From the NCBI RefSeq assembly GCF_000149955.1, contig NW_017264856.1:12040-68476 (forward strand): 56,437 bases of DNA. Direction: 5' to 3'. Under the pieces are notes generated by a model, which was not told the origin of the DNA, made no database searches, and saw only the letters and a list, made by a program, of their open reading frames with translations. The translations under genes were made by a program, and so were the position numbers. Positions 34,622-46,054 of this stretch are shown in pieces (the stretch's first letter is position 1; each line of letters begins with the position of its first letter). This DNA is from Fusarium oxysporum f. sp. lycopersici 4287 (taxonomy: Eukaryota > Ascomycota > Sordariomycetes > Hypocreales > Nectriaceae).

Positions 34622-36321
34622 GTGTCCTTCTCCGCTGACCCCTCTTGCCGCCAGTCTAGTCTCTTTAACTTCGCCGTCGAGAATATCGCTCTCTGCCCAA
34701 AGTGCGGTTCGCGAATCCATACCGTCCGCAGGTTACCACTATCACTCGATTCGAGGAGCGGGCAACCGACCCCCCCAGAACTTCCTCATCCTCACATTCC
34801 CGAGCTCCCTGCCGAAGTCCCAGTCGGTACTCACTCGACGCTTTCTCCCTCGCGCTCTTCTCCAGGCGCCAAAACGACCAGACTATCCCCCGGCTCGTTT
34901 GACCTGAGATCCGAGTCTGAGCCGCCGATACCACCTCATACCTCGAGACAGGTTCTGACGCCACAAACAGAATCCTCGCTGCCTATTCCCGTCGACCCGA
35001 CCATAGCAAGCTACGCGCCGTGTTATGTCCGTCGACCCGACAATGATGTGCCTCTCTCATCCGACCGCGATTTCAACAGTTCTGCTGTACAGGTCTCACC
35101 AAGATCGCATCGGTGGTCGTTTCTTACACGATTCAAAAGACCGAAGCCTGACGCCGCGTCGTCAATCGTCTCGATGGGCAACAGCGGTGATATCAGATAT
35201 CTTTCCTTTTGCTTCTCCTCCGACGGGGTATCTATCCTCCTCTGGGAAAAAAACAGCCTCGTCATAGCTCGTCTCAATGCCCAAGGCGACAGCGGAAGGC
35301 TCATTGACCTCATCCCCATTCTCCGCCAAGGAGAAGGCGGACAAGCAACCCCCGGAAGCACGCTCTTTGTGGCCGAGGGTTGCGGAATGATAGCTGCCAT
35401 CGTATCGCAGGGCGCCACGGGCAAGTTCCTAGTCGTATTGGACCATTTAGGGCTGGCTGAGAGATCGGCAGTGCTGCCACTTCAGGACATGACGCCGCTG
35501 TGCTTGGCAATTTCTCGATGCAACTCGTTTGTTGCTGTTGGCCTCGCAGCACAGGTTCTGCTTGTTCGCCTGGCGGAGCACAAGGTGGACTTCGACTGGG
35601 CCGTCACCATCTCGATTCGCGGACCCAGCTCTTTTGATGGCATGACTGTTGCGTCGGAAACCTGTAATTTCACGGCCGATGGGAGATATCTTATAGTTGC
35701 GACTCAAATGAGGGACAAGCATCAGTCGAGCGAGGATGGCAGTATTCACACAGCCCTTTGGACTTGCGAAAGAGAGGCGAAGGGTCCGTTCCGGCTACCC
35801 TGTTGCAAAATGCCAAACGTAAGCCTACGCTGCCCCTGGCCCGAAGAATAGTTACGCTGACGAATAGGCGGCAGGATGACCAAGGTCTCACCTCAATCCA
35901 ATTCCACCACGGCCTCCAAGTCGCCGCGATAACGGGCCTAACATCGGCGCGATACCCCCTGTTCCTCTCCCTCGACCCCCAGCAACCCGTCACCATACCA
36001 GCCCAAGTCACAGATTTCCGGATACGGTGTTCATGCATGGCCCCTCCCCCGCAAGATCACCTCATGTACTTCCTCGACGCTAGCAACCGCGTTTGCGAAG
36101 CAGACCTGCACCATCGTCATGTCGAACTCGTTGCGGATATCACCACGTACAGGGGATCCTTGCGTTCGCACGATGAGCCGGCCGCTATAGCAGTTGGGCC
36201 GGGCGGCATTGTGGAGGTGTTTTGGCGCCAGGGGCCGGGGTTGTGGAGATTGCAATTCAGGCCTGGCGAGGAGGCTATTTTAATAGATAATTTAAGGAGG
36301 CGCTGGGATGAGACGATTTAA
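34622..36321 (+). CDS. Beta-propeller-like protein, 5' end unresolved
   Basis: Two exons, 34622-35818 and 35875-36321, join in frame over a 56-nt intron (AAC/GTAAGC...GGCAG/GAT). They give about 547 codons. The N-terminal part has a CPKCGSRI zinc-ribbon-like pair and a long Pro/Ser-rich region. From about residue 185 short repeated strand patterns follow (IRYLSFCFSSDGVSILLWE; CNFTADGRYLIVATQ; HTALWTCERE), as in WD40-like propellers. There is no in-frame ATG between an upstream TGA (34574-34576) and the Met at 35174, so either an upstream exon is missing from this model or translation starts at 35174 (about 363 aa). No exact family is recognised; the gene looks alive. Confidence 0.65.
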
Positions 36322-36744
36322 TTAGGTGCAGTACATGCCGTGTTAAAAGTCTCTGTACGCCCCCAGGGCGGATTATCAACCACGTAACTTCAATCATAGA
36401 TTTCTCAACCGAATGAAGGTCAATCTCTCCGCAAAAAAATGATACCATAATAACCCCCCAGTTGTGGAGTTCAATAATGTGTATACCAACCCCTACTACA
36501 ATGATTGCACTGAACATTGCAACGCAATACACACATCATGGCCCACGAAATGCGTTGTAATGCATCCTTTTTATCCGTGCACGCTCTGGTAGTTCGCAGA
36601 ACCATTAACATTACCCGATTAACAATTTAGCTACTGGTTTATCTCTTAAGAGCTTATAAGCCTCGCGTGCCCCGCCCCACCCCATTCCTGTTAATATTCT
36701 CAATCTGAATTAGACCTGGGCCCGATGGAGTGTCGACGTAGACC
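36322..36744. other. Short intergenic region
   Basis: No gene seen. It contains the 3' region of the propeller-like gene and the left edge of the regulator fragment. Confidence 0.4.
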
Positions 36745-37706
36745 GTGACATTGTCGACACCTATGATTTACGTGTCTGAGTCGTCAACTTGCTTCGAAGT
36801 AGTTGTGCAGCAAGAAACAGTCCCAATTCTTTTGAAGCAAGAGGGCACGCTGATAAAGCGACTTGAACAGCGTGCAGAGCCTCAAGCCTGGTCTCCGTTG
36901 GCAAGGAGGATAATCTCGTGGTTGTATCTCTTCCACACCAAAGCGATGCATCTGGGAGGCGTGGGATACTGAGCCTGAAGGTCATTACTCTGCTTCGAAG
37001 GAGTCATCACATTTCATCTTCACCGCAGCTACGAGTCGTGAAAGCTACTGGTGAGGATGCGACGAATGATGCCATCCAGCAGTCTTTTTTCCACTTTTAC
37101 TTTGAACTGCAGGATATCAGCCTCCAGGTTTCCTGCCTTAATCGTCATCACCGATCAAGAGGTACTCTGAAAGACGAGAGGGATGTGGAGACAATATCTA
37201 AAAGTTTGGAGCAACAGTTGCAGTATTTATGGGAAGGTCGGCCTCTATTCGTCGACGTAGTGATGGACAAAACAAGCTGGGGAGCTGGTGATAGTGCCAA
37301 GCTGAAGCTCGTGGCTTGTCTCTGTCGAATATGCTATCAGGCCGAACTGATCTACCACGCGCGTGCCTACGGTAGATCTCAACCTACTTCTCTCCCAATC
37401 TCCAATGCACGGGTAGCCATTAGGCAAGGCATTGAGCAGGTTAGCCAGGAGGTAGCACTTCATCCGGCTTTTATGTGGCCACTATTCATGTACGCTGTCG
37501 AAACGACTGATGGCGCAGAGTTAGATTGGGCGCTGGAAACTTTGAATAGTATATCAGATTCCTGGTGGAATTCTAGAGTCCTCACAGATCTTGCAACTGG
37601 CGTAGGCAAAGAGCAATTGAAGAGGAGAGAGAGGGTGTCGATTCACGGTATTTCTGTTTGGAAAGGTTTGGGACTGTGCCTCCATATATGTAAATCGACT
37701 ATATGA
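36745..37706 (+). pseudogene. Truncated, frameshifted fungal transcription factor
   Basis: The C-terminal half of a Zn2Cys6-type regulator is recognisable. At 36745-36960 it reads WSPLARRIISWLYLFHTKAMHLGG, then coding shifts frame at about 36960 and continues to 37706. That later part includes RPLFVDVVMDKTSWG, LVACLCRICYQAELIYHARA and MWPLFMYAVETTD, typical of the fungal-specific C-terminal domain. No zinc cluster or start is found upstream; an in-frame TAG sits at 36739-36741. The gene is both 5'-truncated and frameshifted. Its position beside a maltase and a maltose-type permease suggests it once regulated them (inference). Confidence 0.65.
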
Positions 37707-37755
37707 TTACTCCTAAAATACAAAGTTTACCAAGATTCCATCCAATGTGTCACGT

Positions 37756-39510
37756 TCAAGCCATCAGGTAAACCCTCGCTTCGTAAGGCCCAAGTACCGA
37801 CTTTGCAACAGCGCCAGCGTAGTTGGTCATTAAAGGCTGCATCGACCCAAGTGAACCTCCCTCAACTTTCGGCAGAGCAACTTCCGATTGAGACAGGTTT
37901 GCAATCGTCATTGCTATAGCACCAGTCTTTGGGTCTGTTTTTATGAAAGCCAGTAAATCCTGATGCTCATTCACAGGAGTAAATGTTCCAAATACAAAGA
38001 ATGACGAATATTTCCTTCGAAGCTTCAGTATTTCTCGCCAGTACTCGAGAACAGTGTTTTTGTTTCCAAGTTGAGTAGAGACATTTATCTCGCGATAGTT
38101 GTCAAGAACAGGCATCCACGGCACTGCACCACTGTTGGTGAAACCTGTGTTGGGCGTGTTATCCCATTGCATTGGAACTCGGGCATGATCTCTCGCGACA
38201 CGCTGTAGATCCTTGGTGGCTTCTTCGATGGCAGCAGGATTGTTGTTCGTGCAGTCACGAATGTCTTGGATTTAATTAACGGATCGCACACACTTGTATT
38301 CATTCGCTGACCAGGACTCGGGTCCGTTGATCATGCCAATCTCCTGGCCTTGATACAGAAACAGTGTCCCTGTCATAGTTGCAAGAAGAGTTGCCAGCAT
38401 TTTGGCGACTCGTTCTCTGAACTCTGGTAGATCTGATCCGAAACGAGATACCGATCTACCTTGGTGGTGATTCTCGAGGAAGACGGTTGTCCAATCCCCT
38501 GTTGTCTCTGGAAGTTTCTGCCACTTGGTCAAGCAAAGCTTGAAGTCGTTGTTGTCGAACGGAATGGGTAGAAACCGATTACCTGGTGTCTGGCCTAGGT
38601 TTACTGTGTCGAAGTTGAAGACCATATCAATCTCGTGAGAGCCAGGCTGGGAGTTAGGTGAGATGTGCTTCCACACATCCTCCAGGTATGGCGTGTTAGG
38701 CAGTTCTCCCACAGTCATGATATCATAGGGCGCCATGACTTGCTTCATTTCGCAGAGATATTCGTGGATACGAGGACCATTCGTATAATGAAAAACAGCT
38801 GTTTGCGTCTCTTGATCCGGCTCGACGATCGGGGCATCTGGTAGACCAGATACTTTAGAGAACTTGTTGACTGTATCAACTCGAAATCCGTTTACTCCAA
38901 GGTCGAGCCAGAACTTGATAGCGTTGTCGTAGATTTCGCGGCGACAGGCTTCGTTCTCCCAGTTTAGATCTGGCTGCCCAGAAGCATAAACATGGATATA
39001 ATATTCTTGAGTCGTGTCGTCGAACGTCCAGGCAGGTTTTGTGAACTGACTTCGCCAGTTATTAGGTCTGCACTTATTGCCGTTTCCATCGACCTTTGGC
39101 TGCCTCCAAAAGTACCAATCTCGCTTTGGGTTCGTAAGAGAGGATCGTGAGTCGATAAACCAAGGGTCTTGATTGGAGGTGTGATTGATAACCAAGTCGA
39201 AGATGACTCGCATTCCTCTGTCATGAATCTCTTGTATAAGGCGCTGGCAATCTTCGAGAGCTCCATAGGGCTCATGGATATCTTGGAAGTCAGATATATC
39301 ATAGCCCATATCGACCTGGGGACTTTTGTAGTGTGGCGAAACCCAGATAATGTCGACGCCGAGGTCTTGGATATAGTCAAGCTTGGAGATAATACCGGGA
39401 ATATCGCCAATGCCATCACCATTGGTGTCCTTGAAGGATGCAGGGTAGATTTGGTAGACGACACCTTGCTTCCACCAAATTGGCTCGTGGTGATAAGCGT
39501 TTTTAGTCAT
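37756..39510 (-). pseudogene. GH13 alpha-glucosidase (maltase) with a stop and altered active site
   Basis: The translation covers a full GH13 oligo-1,6-glucosidase/maltase of about 584 codons, with no intron. The start is taken at MTKNAYHHEPIWWK (39510); an ATG at 39543 is upstream in frame. It includes WWKQGVVYQIYPASFKD, FDLVINHTS, the nucleophile motif GFRVDTVN and the acid/base motif TVGELPN. A single TAA at 38272-38274 cuts the frame after KCVRSVN, yet coding continues in the same frame (DHARVPMQWDNTPNTGF) to 37756. The NHD motif of region IV reads NHH (codon 38464-38466), so the transition-state Asp is replaced by His. It is divergent from a broken permease. Likely nonfunctional. Confidence 0.8.
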
Positions 39511-40025
39511 GGTGACGTACAACGAAATGGCTTGGTAGCACATGACTTAAGGTCACGTTGTTTGACTGGGCATTGTTTACTTTATGTATGCTGGTTTGTT
39601 CGATATTATATGGCGTTATCATAATGCCATTATGACAGTGCATCCGAGCGAGGCGACAGTCCATTGCCACAAATCATACTATCGCTAGCAATCTACCCAA
39701 TGAAGAGTTCAAACGAAGACTCTGTCCAGCCAAGCGACGTGCGGCAAGAGGGTTTCCTCAGAGTATCATCGGTTGCTCGCTTAGATCGCTTAATGGCCCC
39801 AAGAATTTCCAGTTATAGTTAAGCATAATCGTCACCTCGGCTACGTCGGCTAACCTTCCTTGTCCGGCTTAGCCCTCGTAGTTAACCTTTCCCCAGACCC
39901 CATGGGGATTTCCCCAACATGAGTATGATTGTCCTTTTATAAAAACCTCGAGATACACCTTGAAGGATTTTTATTCACAGCAATACAGACATTCTTCTTA
40001 GTCTACCTCCTCAAAGCCTGTCTGC
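39511..40025. promoter_or_regulatory. Shared divergent promoter, maltase and maltose permease
   Basis: About 500 bases separate the two divergent genes, the classic layout of MAL-type loci. A CCCCAG at 39891-39896 matches the CreA repressor consensus (SYGGRG on the other strand). TATAAAA at 39938-39944 would serve the permease. CGG triplets that could bind a Zn2Cys6 activator occur at 39847 and 39865. Confidence 0.5.
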
Positions 40026-41700
40026 TTGATCAACTCGATTAACCACGATGACCTTCTAGGCTACCAAACCGCCGAAGAAAGTGCAGACCTCAAAGAAGGA
40101 ATCGACCACTGCGAATCTACAAAAGGCGCCGTCCAAGATGACCTTCATCAAGCTCAACTCGCAGCTGAGGAAGAACGTGGCACTACGTTTCTTAAATCAG
40201 TCAAACAGCATCGAGCTGCCGTAGCTTGGTCCGTCCTCCTCTCGACTGCAATCATCATGGAGGGATACGACATGAAACTCATTGGATCCCTCAATGCCCA
40301 GCCAGCTTTTATGAAGCGATATGGAAATAAGCTTCCGAGTGGTGACTATCAGATCACGGCTGCATGGCAAGTTGGGTTGTCCAATGGTGCCTCGGTTGGA
40401 TCTCGTATTGGGCTGTACTTGAACGGCCATGTCTCAGAGCGTCTGGGTTTCAAGAAGGCGATGATACTCTCTATTTCTCTTTTTACAGCAGCTGTTTTCA
40501 TTACATTCTTTGCCCCCAGTGTCGAAGTCCTCTTGGTTGGACAGATATGCCAGGGTATTCCTTGGGGTGTCTTTCAGACTTTGACGACAGCTTATGCTGC
40601 CGAGGTCTGCCCTGTTCACCTTCGTGGGTATCTCACAACCTCTGTAAATCTATGCTGGGTATGTGGTCATTGACCCTTGGACTATTTAGAATTGCTAATA
40701 ATATGGGGACAGGTCATCGGACAGTTTCTGTCTGCTGAGTGTTACGCGTAATGGCCGATCGAACCGACGAGTGGGCATACAGGATTCCTTTCGCCATTCA
40801 GTGGATCTGGTTAGTTCCTCTTATTATCGCCATATCGTTTGTACCTGAATCCCCTTGGTGGTGCGTTCGCAAGTGGGGCGCATTGCCGACGCAGAAGGCA
40901 ACCTCGGTCGTCTTGTCGATTCTCGAACCACTTCGGCCAAAAGCCTTGATAATATGGTGAAACTGATGGAAGTTACCGTAACTCTGAAGTGACCCAAGTA
41001 CGAGAAGCCAGGACAGGACAGCATCACCTTGACTGCTTCCGTGGTGTTAACCGCCGTCGAACCATAATTGCATACTGTACCTGGGGAATCCAAATCTTAT
41101 CTGGCACTGGATTGCGAACATAAGCAACTTACTTCTACCACTAAGCAGGACTTCCAACTACTCAAGCCTTCAACATGAGTCTCATCTAATATGCTCTTGG
41201 GATTATTGGAGTGTGGGTTTCGTGGTTGATGCTTCTATATTTCGGACAACGAACCATGTATGTCTGGGGAATGGCTGGTCTTGAGATTAGTCTCTTAGTC
41301 ATGGGAGGACTCGGCATGAGACCAAAGACTTCTGCTATAGGCTGGACTATCGGAAGTATGCTCATTCTGTAGGCGTTTGTGTATAACGTCACTGTTGGCC
41401 CTATTTGTTATGCTCTTATGTCGGAGGTTCCTGCGTCCAAGCTTCGAAGCAAGACAGTTATCCTAGTAGGAATGACGTACAACATTCTCAACATTATCGG
41501 CAATGTCATCACACGTTACATGCTCAACCCTGGTGCTTGGGCTTAGGTAGCCAAGACAGATTTCTTCTTCGCTGGGACTTGTATCCTGTCTTTTTTCTTT
41601 ACGGTGTGCTGTATCCCGGAAACAAAAGATTATACCTATGCGGAGCTGAATATTCTGTTTCAGAGATGTATAAAGGCTTGGAAGTTCGCTGAGGACAAGG
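40026..41700 (+). pseudogene. Maltose permease-like MFS transporter, heavily damaged
   Basis: Coding begins in frame near 40026 (NHDDLLGYQTAEESADL) but without a Met codon after an upstream TAG, so the start is lost or lies in another exon. A normal intron lies at 40659-40712. The sequence follows fungal maltose/alpha-glucoside permeases: AIIMEGYDMKLIGSL, VGQICQGIPWGVFQT, FVPESPWWCVRK, TMYVWGMAGLEISL and PETKDYTYAELNILF. Lesions include one-base frameshifts near 40737 and 40873 and stops at 41187-41189 (Gln expected), 41370-41372 and 41544-41546 (Trp expected, TGG to TAG). Such C-to-T and G-to-A changes suit RIP. The 3' end is placed approximately. Confidence 0.8.
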
Positions 41701-42254
41701 TCACTTTGCATAGCATTACCAGAATTAAGAATTTAATATATAACTAACACTTAAGCCTATTAACATATATAATATTATAGGCTAAGTTATATAGAATTTA
41801 AAGTAATAAATAATTTAATAAGTTCTAACGATCAAGTAGAAAATCCGCCAAGTCCAAGGTGTGTGCAGGCCGCAGTGAGACCCAGATCCCTATGCGAATC
41901 CTTGCAAATATCACAAGCTTACCCCCGTCTGCCGGGAAATTATGATGTTTATAACCAGGCCCTCATACTGCTACTTTAATAGAAAGAAGACGACCTCGGC
42001 ACCCAGACGGAGATTGGCAAGCTGCGGAAAGTCTCGAAGCTTGTGCCTCACGGAAGACGAGTTCAAGTTCAGCATTAGGGAAAATTGCGGCCACGGAGCG
42101 AGCCAGCAGCTCAGAAAGCGTTGAGGGCAAGGAGCGCGTAGAGGGTTATCGCAGCAAGTATTTAGATAAATAAGTGACTTTCTTCCGGGAATAAATCGCA
42201 CATTTAACCCATGATCACTGCTCCGTATTGCGGTAAAAAAAAAGAAAAAAGCAT
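41701..42254. other. Intergenic, partly AT-rich
   Basis: AT-rich DNA occupies 41720-41825, followed by about 400 bases with no supported gene. The region forms the 3' flank of both the broken permease and the lysozyme gene. Confidence 0.4.
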
Positions 42255-43147
42255 CTAGCACTTCACAGGAAGCGCCTTCTCGCTCGTCGCTTTCTTAGCC
42301 AAAGCAACCTCCGCGTTACGCCGACGGACAAGGCCTGGGAGCTTCCTCCCGCCTGCATAAACCCACTTGGGCAGCTCCTGAGAAATCACAGTGTTGGGCT
42401 TCTCACCCTTATTGAGACGCTTGAGGAGCTGCGACCCCTCGGCGGCACCGCAACCAAGGTTGAAGGACCAACTAACCAGGGCCCCGAATTGGTTCTTGTT
42501 GAGGGTGACTTTGCTGCTGACCATTTTGGCGATGCATTTCTCGAATTTCTATCATGATGTTAGGACCAGTTGTCTGAGATGTAAAGATGGAAATGAAGAT
42601 AAACTTACTCTCATGTCATCCGCGAGAAGCTTCTTGCCGTTGGCCTTTGAAAGGGGAATTGCATATTTAACATCAGTGCACTTGGAGTTCGAGCAGAGAT
42701 GGCCGTAGCCTACGGTAGGATAACCAGCAGCGTCCTTGTCTATCGTAACTGATTAGTATGCCTTACAGTCCCAAAAGCAAGACATCACTGACAGATATGG
42801 GGAACAAAACCCTCAAACTCGCCAATCAGGTCCACGGTAGCCTGGTTAGACGATGGCGCAGAGCAACCTCCGCCGCACTTGGGCTTGATGTATCCACTAG
42901 AGCCTGTCTTGACGTAGTAGTCCGAGACATAGCAGCCATCTGAGATTTTATCCCAGATGGTATTCCCGCTGATGTTGGTGCCCTCGGTCTGGCAGGTGAT
43001 TTTAACATCGGTGCCCTTCTTCAATACCTTCTTGACCGCATAGCTGGTGCCTGGGCCAGAGCGGCACTTAACATCGTTGCCGGTGATGGGGTATGCGGCT
43101 GCAAGGGAGGCCGTGAGGGTAGAAAGGGCAAAGAGAGCGAACTTCAT
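42255..43147 (-). CDS. Secreted SH3b-GH24 lysozyme
   Basis: This is a secreted muramidase of 259 aa from exons 43147-42793, 42739-42609 and 42548-42255, with introns of 53 and 60 nt. A signal peptide (1-18) leads to an SH3-like module of about residues 20-92 (VKCRSGPGTSYAVKK; TIWDKISDGCYV). A Gly/Ser linker connects it to a GH24 phage-type lysozyme domain. That domain shows the catalytic Glu at about 112 in LIGEFEGFVPHIY, then KDAAGYPTVGYGHLC across the first intron. It also has NQFGALVSWSFNLG, the usual mid-domain motif. GH24 enzymes cleave the MurNAc-GlcNAc bond of bacterial peptidoglycan. The start at 43147 is chosen because the signal peptide begins there. The partner at 46055 shares its N-terminal module. 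Intact. Confidence 0.92.
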
Positions 43148-44350
43148 GGCGAGCAATGTTCTGTAGAGGGGAAGTTGAAGAGGGTTGAAGGATGTTGATG
43201 AGTATTCGTTCAAGCTTAAGAAGGTAGTATATGCCCTTTATGTACCCAAGTCTTAACGCTGTGTGATAGGGTAAGGCAGACATGAACAACCAGCCCTCAT
43301 TTCCATCTGCATGCTGAAATTACCGGTCATCCTTCCATAAGAAAGCTTTCCCCTTCGAGTAGGTGGAAGAACATAACAGCCAGCGTTCTAGACTCTTTCT
43401 TGCATACTAAGACGGGAAACTAGTATGCCGATTTATAAATTTGGTCTTACCCTATGCCGCTCGACTAGATTAGGAAGCTACTCAATTGCCTCAACGGGAT
43501 CGCGGTTGATGTGGGTATCGGTGAAACACCTCGGAGATGGACCCTGAGTAGGAAAGGCTTGGAACTTTTTTCCTGTGCGGACAGAAGCTGAATGAAGATC
43601 CCTCGCTATTCTAAACAGCATGTACTTCGGAGCCAATAGGCTCACGGGGCCACATGAATATAAAACCCCTGAGATACGTCCGTAACCTTGCGGAAATTTC
43701 CGTCAGGCATAAAAAGAGTCGCTCTGGATGTGGAGAGATGATCGATTGAGGCGCTTATCTTCAAGGGATAATTAGCTCTGTGACATGGTGAAGGGGCTGA
43801 TCCTTGAGTTTGGCCATACTAGTTGCTTACTGAATGCTACGTGAAGCCCGGTAGTTAAGTTCCAAAGGCATGATTGGTCACGTCATATTGCGGCTAATAC
43901 GGTTATTCAGGGCTGAGGCAGGGGCCAGTACAAAACTCCTGGGCTGAGAGTTGCGCATAAATGAGACATAATAATACTACCGTGAAGGACCTTAGCCTTG
44001 GGCCTGAAGAAGATAATGGAAATCAACAGCAGAGGAAATGAAAATGATTTTACGCCGAAACAGATATGCCCTGAGCGGTTTAAGCTACAGGGATCTTTTA
44101 CCAGTCACAGCCACGTATAATGTATTCTAAGTATTTCGGCCATTCAAAATCTAAATTCTATCGAACTTCCTCCGTAGCTGAACCGCTTCACATCACCGTG
44201 GTAACTAATCCGTAAGCGCATGCGTCTCTACCTGCTCTTATGCGCAGAGTTCATCAAGGGCTTGCGGTCTGGGCTGGGGCTGTTAGAGTTCGTTTTGATG
44301 TAGAGCAGGGTGGGTGCTCTGCAAGGCCCATGGCAAAGAGGCTAAATGCA
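43148..44350. other. Upstream region of the lysozyme gene
   Basis: No gene is seen over about 1.2 kb. The first 100-200 bases to the right of 43147 should hold the lysozyme promoter. Confidence 0.35.
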
Positions 44351-45197
44351 GTTATAGGGCTTGGGAAGTCATTATTAGAAGAGGCACGGTCGTTTCGGCA
44401 GAGCTTTGCACTAGATTTGGGCGATGGTGGTTATAGGGTCGGCGCTTTTGAGGGATTCGTAGGACCATATGCACGTGCCGGCCTTCACATAGCTCATGGT
44501 GTGTCTTCCTTGAGGGGGATCGATGAGCTTCCCCGAGTAGACAGTAATGCCTATACCAGGGCCGATGGCATTCCATTACCATCTGTCATGTGTAAGCTGC
44601 TTCGTCATACCCATAGGATCAGCCTAAGTCATGCCTTCATTAGTGCTCTCTGCGAGAAAAGTGTAACGTCTTCCTTGCAAAAGAAATGTTGATCTTCTTT
44701 ATCTTCTTCCCACTCGGGAGGCATTACCGCCGTTTGGCTATAGGCGCTGTGGTTCCACTTCAGGAACAGTTAGATGGTGCTTTCGTTAGCCATGGGCGTG
44801 AGGTTTCCCTAAGTGCCATCTCCCTTTCCGACCATCTCTCAGAGGGCATCCCAGTGGGTGGGGCTCTCATTGTGGCTGTTGGTGATCTTGGTATGCTTGT
44901 AGAATAGCTTGAAGTCCCCATAGTCTTAATTCTTGTGCGGCTGACCCTCGGAAAATGCGAGGATGCGGCGTGTAGTTGTAGTAACTACAGCGGGGATCTA
45001 AACGAATGGAAACCAACCCCACTTGGAAGCTTGTCCGTGTTGCCCATGTTGGAGCTGCGGAAAAGGATGAAGCTTTTATGGTACGGTATTTGATCCTTGG
45101 CTAGGTCATTGATATGGGCAAAGACGGTGTAAGCCGTAAGTAGCACCAAGCGCAAAAGTCTGATGGAGCCGTTGAAACTGAATATTGCTTTTGCCAT
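44351..45197 (-). pseudogene. Broken gene for a secreted protein, family unknown
   Basis: The minus strand starts at 45197 with a signal-peptide-like MAKAIFSFNGSIRLLRLVLL and stays open to about 44985. Natural-looking coding then continues in shifted frames: DFKLFYKHTKITN, LFLKWNHSAYSQTAVMPPEW, and GIGITVYSGKLIDPPQGRH with MSYVKAGTCIWSYESL. At least three in-frame stops (TGA, TAG, TAA between about 44790 and 44860) replace what could be Arg or Gln codons, the C-to-T pattern of RIP. Open frames on the opposite strand over the same stretch are judged shadows. I do not recognise the family. It lies between the two peptidoglycan-hydrolase genes and may once have belonged to the same set. Confidence 0.4.
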
Positions 45198-46054
45198 AAT
45201 GATGAAATTGCACTTCCCACTTGACGAGAATCATCAGGAGCAATGGATATTGTTCGTTACATGGATATATGATATTATAAATGATTGGAATGGACAATAG
45301 AATCTTCAGAAACTTCTTATTAAAGAATTCGGGTAAATACTGACAACTGATTGACTTAAGAATTTACTGCCGACAACACTAACAGGTTTGAAGAGATTAA
45401 CCGTATGCTCGAGAATACTCCTTGACTAGAGAACACCGCAATTCTTGTCATATCCCGTTGATCACATGTAGATCAATTGAATGACAACCTTCCAAATGCT
45501 AAGTGGTCACGCTCAGATTAATTAATAGACGTCCTTCCCAATGTAGACAAGGCTGTGCAGATGATCATGACCCCTGTTTTTCGTTTTATCCACTGGAAAA
45601 AAATGCCGCGATTATCCTGCACGGTGAAACAGTTAAAGAGGAAAGTGGCCCTATACTTGTTCAGGATACCTCCGCGGCAGCTGAAAAAAGAGCTAATACA
45701 GAGTCGGCAAGAGCTGTTTCTAAAGCCTTGAGCACTGCCGCATTGTGGAATACTGGGGATGCCGTCTTTGGCCCAGAACCCTTTCGAGGAGGTCCTTCAA
45801 TTTCAATATGCAGGCCGCCAGAAAGCTTCCAATAAATGTTAATTGAATGGAACAATGAGTTCCTCCGTCTTACAGACAGGGGTTCTCAAACTGTCTGTCT
45901 TTCTTTTCATTTCGATCGTCAGTTGTTTGTGGTTGTATTTTCCTTTAGCTGAAGAGGTGATTGGTTTTGGCTCTCATTTCTATAAATTGAGCAATCGTCA
46001 AGATCACATTCGGTCTCAATACCATCAGCAGTCATTCCTTGAATACCTCTGAAA
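45198..46054. other. Upstream region of the CHAP gene
   Basis: Open frames at 45503-45855 on both strands lack motifs. The last 100 bases carry the promoter of the CHAP gene. Confidence 0.35.
45981..45988 (+). promoter_or_regulatory. TATA-like box of the CHAP gene
   Basis: TATAAATT lies 74 bases before the ATG at 46055, a suitable distance in fungi. Confidence 0.5.

Noticed and set aside
40739..40960. Separate small transporter gene
   Set aside because: It is only the continuation of the broken permease after a one-base frameshift near 40737.
44240..44907. Plus-strand open frames of 150 and 73 codons
   Set aside because: They lie opposite the decayed minus-strand secreted gene, whose translation looks more natural. 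They show no domain.
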